The notes under the pieces are model-generated. The model was not told the DNA's origin and did no database searches. It saw nothing but the letters and a program-made list of their open reading frames with translations. Below are positions 63,316-64,000 of a stretch of 64,000 bases of DNA, one piece after another (within the stretch, counting starts at the first letter, position 1; each line of letters starts with the position of its first letter). The DNA lies in the NCBI RefSeq assembly GCF_022869805.1, contig NZ_CP094974.1, forward strand, positions 620,001 to 684,000, in the 5' to 3' direction. The stretch is from Halosolutus halophilus. Lineage in GTDB: Archaea > Halobacteriota > Halobacteria > Halobacteriales > Natrialbaceae. The position numbers were made by a program, and so were the translations under genes.

Positions 63316-64000
63316 ATGACGATACTTTTGACTGGCGCCGATGGCTATCTCGGCTGGCCAACGGCACTGCGGATCGCAGCACGCACTGACGATCGGATCG
63401 TACTCGTCGACAACTGCGCGCGGCGGGAGTGGGTCGAGGAGGTCGGTAGCACGAGCGCCACGCCGATCGCCTCGCCCGAGGAGCGCCTCGACGCCGCGCG
63501 GGAGGTCCACGGCTGTCACAACCTCTCCTTTGTCGAGGGCGACCTCACGGAGAAGGCGTTCGTCGACGAACTCCTCGAGATCCACGAACCCGACACCGTC
63601 GTCCACACGGCGGCCCAGCCGTCGGCGCCGTACTCCCAGATCAACGGCGAGCGCGCCAACTACACCCAGCACAACAACCTGCAGGCGACCCGGAACCTGC
63701 TGTGGGGGCTGGAGGAACACGACCTGACTGACACGCACTTCATCGAGACGACGACGACGGGCATCTACGGCGCGCCGGAGTTCCCCATCCCGGAAGGTGG
63801 CGCGACGATGGAGCACGACGGCGCCCGCGACGAGGTCCCGTTCCCGGCGATGGCGGGCTCGTGGTACCACCTCACCAAGAGCCACGACGCCGCCAACATG
63901 CGGCTCGCGCACAAGCAGTTCGACATCCCGATCTCGGACGTCCGCACCGCGATCACCTACGGGACCCAGACCGCCGAGACTGCGGCGGATCCGCGACTGA
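63316..64000 (+). CDS. UDP-sulfoquinovose synthase-like epimerase, 5' part
   Basis: The frame from the ATG at 63316 stays open to the window end (228 codons). It reads GADGYLGWPTALRIA (residues 7-21), HTAAQPSAPYSQI near 98, ETTTTGIYGAPEFPIPEG near 142, and PFPAMAGSWYHLTKSHDAAN with Tyr184 and Lys188. These segments match SqdB/SQD1/Agl3 enzymes, which join sulfite to UDP-glucose to form UDP-sulfoquinovose for sulfolipids or N-glycans. It is divergent from the GT2 fusion gene. The catalytic Thr of the family fits TTTTGIYG. The C-terminal half lies beyond the window. Confidence 0.82.
   Translation, partial: MTILLTGADGYLGWPTALRIAARTDDRIVLVDNCARREWVEEVGSTSATPIASPEERLDAAREVHGCHNLSFVEGDLTEKAFVDELLEIHEPDTVVHTAAQPSAPYSQINGERANYTQHNNLQATRNLLWGLEEHDLTDTHFIETTTTGIYGAPEFPIPEGGATMEHDGARDEVPFPAMAGSWYHLTKSHDAANMRLAHKQFDIPISDVRTAITYGTQTAETAADPRL

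Noticed and set aside
1-64000. tRNA, rRNA genes and CRISPR arrays
   Set aside because: No cloverleaf with a TTCRANT loop, rRNA-like conserved stretch or regularly spaced repeat series was noticed by eye.

Overview
The window is haloarchaeal DNA. The intact backbone genes are GC-rich and encode acidic proteins, exported proteins carry twin-arginine (Tat) signals, promoters look leaderless with TATA boxes about 25-30 bp before start codons, and an Orc1/Cdc6 initiator is present. A member of the Natrialbales is plausible, but the sequence alone does not fix the genus.

Region 1 (1-10.7 kb) starts with the 3' half of a methylmalonate-semialdehyde dehydrogenase gene and then becomes a graveyard of broken genes. 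It holds two decayed IS6-type transposases, a LutB fragment, a broken orc1, a terminase remnant, an SPFH/band-7 remnant, DUF457 hydrolase remnants, an epimerase tail and an acyl-CoA synthetase head. The intact genes among them are an RHH/PIN toxin-antitoxin pair, a small membrane protein, a Tat-exported inositol-phosphatase-like protein, a Tat-exported glycerophosphodiesterase and an orphan antitoxin.

Region 2 (10.7-39.6 kb) is a large sugar-acid catabolic region. Module a: two mannonate dehydratases (UxuA family), a broken AGE-family isomerase, a broken uronate-dehydrogenase-like epimerase, an aldose mutarotase and an SMP-30 lactonase. Module b: a ribose-type ABC importer divergent from an SDR - AGE isomerase - transaldolase-type aldolase - PfkB kinase operon. 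Module c: an SDR, a COG3618 lactonase, an L-rhamnose-mutarotase-like protein, a Gfo/Idh dehydrogenase, an enolase-superfamily dehydratase, an IclR regulator, a XacE-like dehydratase and a XacF-like dehydrogenase, which together resemble the oxidative (Weimberg-type) pathway of Haloferax. Module d: a split UxaA-type dehydratase (small SAF subunit plus two large subunits) with an FAH hydrolase, followed by an aldo/keto reductase. Palindromic elements sit just upstream of TATA boxes in several of the control regions.

Region 3 (40-46.4 kb) looks like a decaying virus- or plasmid-derived element: an intact orc1, two small coupled genes of unknown function, a terminase nuclease remnant, a DUF457 remnant, two winged-helix regulators, a zinc-binding protein and an HNH protein. 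The orc1 - terminase - DUF457 order also occurs, broken, in region 1 and on the same strand for orc1 and terminase, so the sugar region lies between two copies of one module.

Region 4 (46.5-64 kb) is a surface-glycan locus. It has a GDP-mannose-hydrolase-like Nudix protein, a 4,6-dehydratase and GDP-L-fucose-synthase pair, two alkaline-phosphatase/sulfatase-fold proteins, a polytopic membrane protein, three GT4 glycosyltransferases, a Wzx-type flippase, a DUF2304-GT2 fusion and, cut by the window end, a UDP-sulfoquinovose-synthase-like gene. Its middle (about 54.5-62 kb) is visibly AT-rich and is bordered by transposase and integrase remnants, which suggests horizontal exchange.
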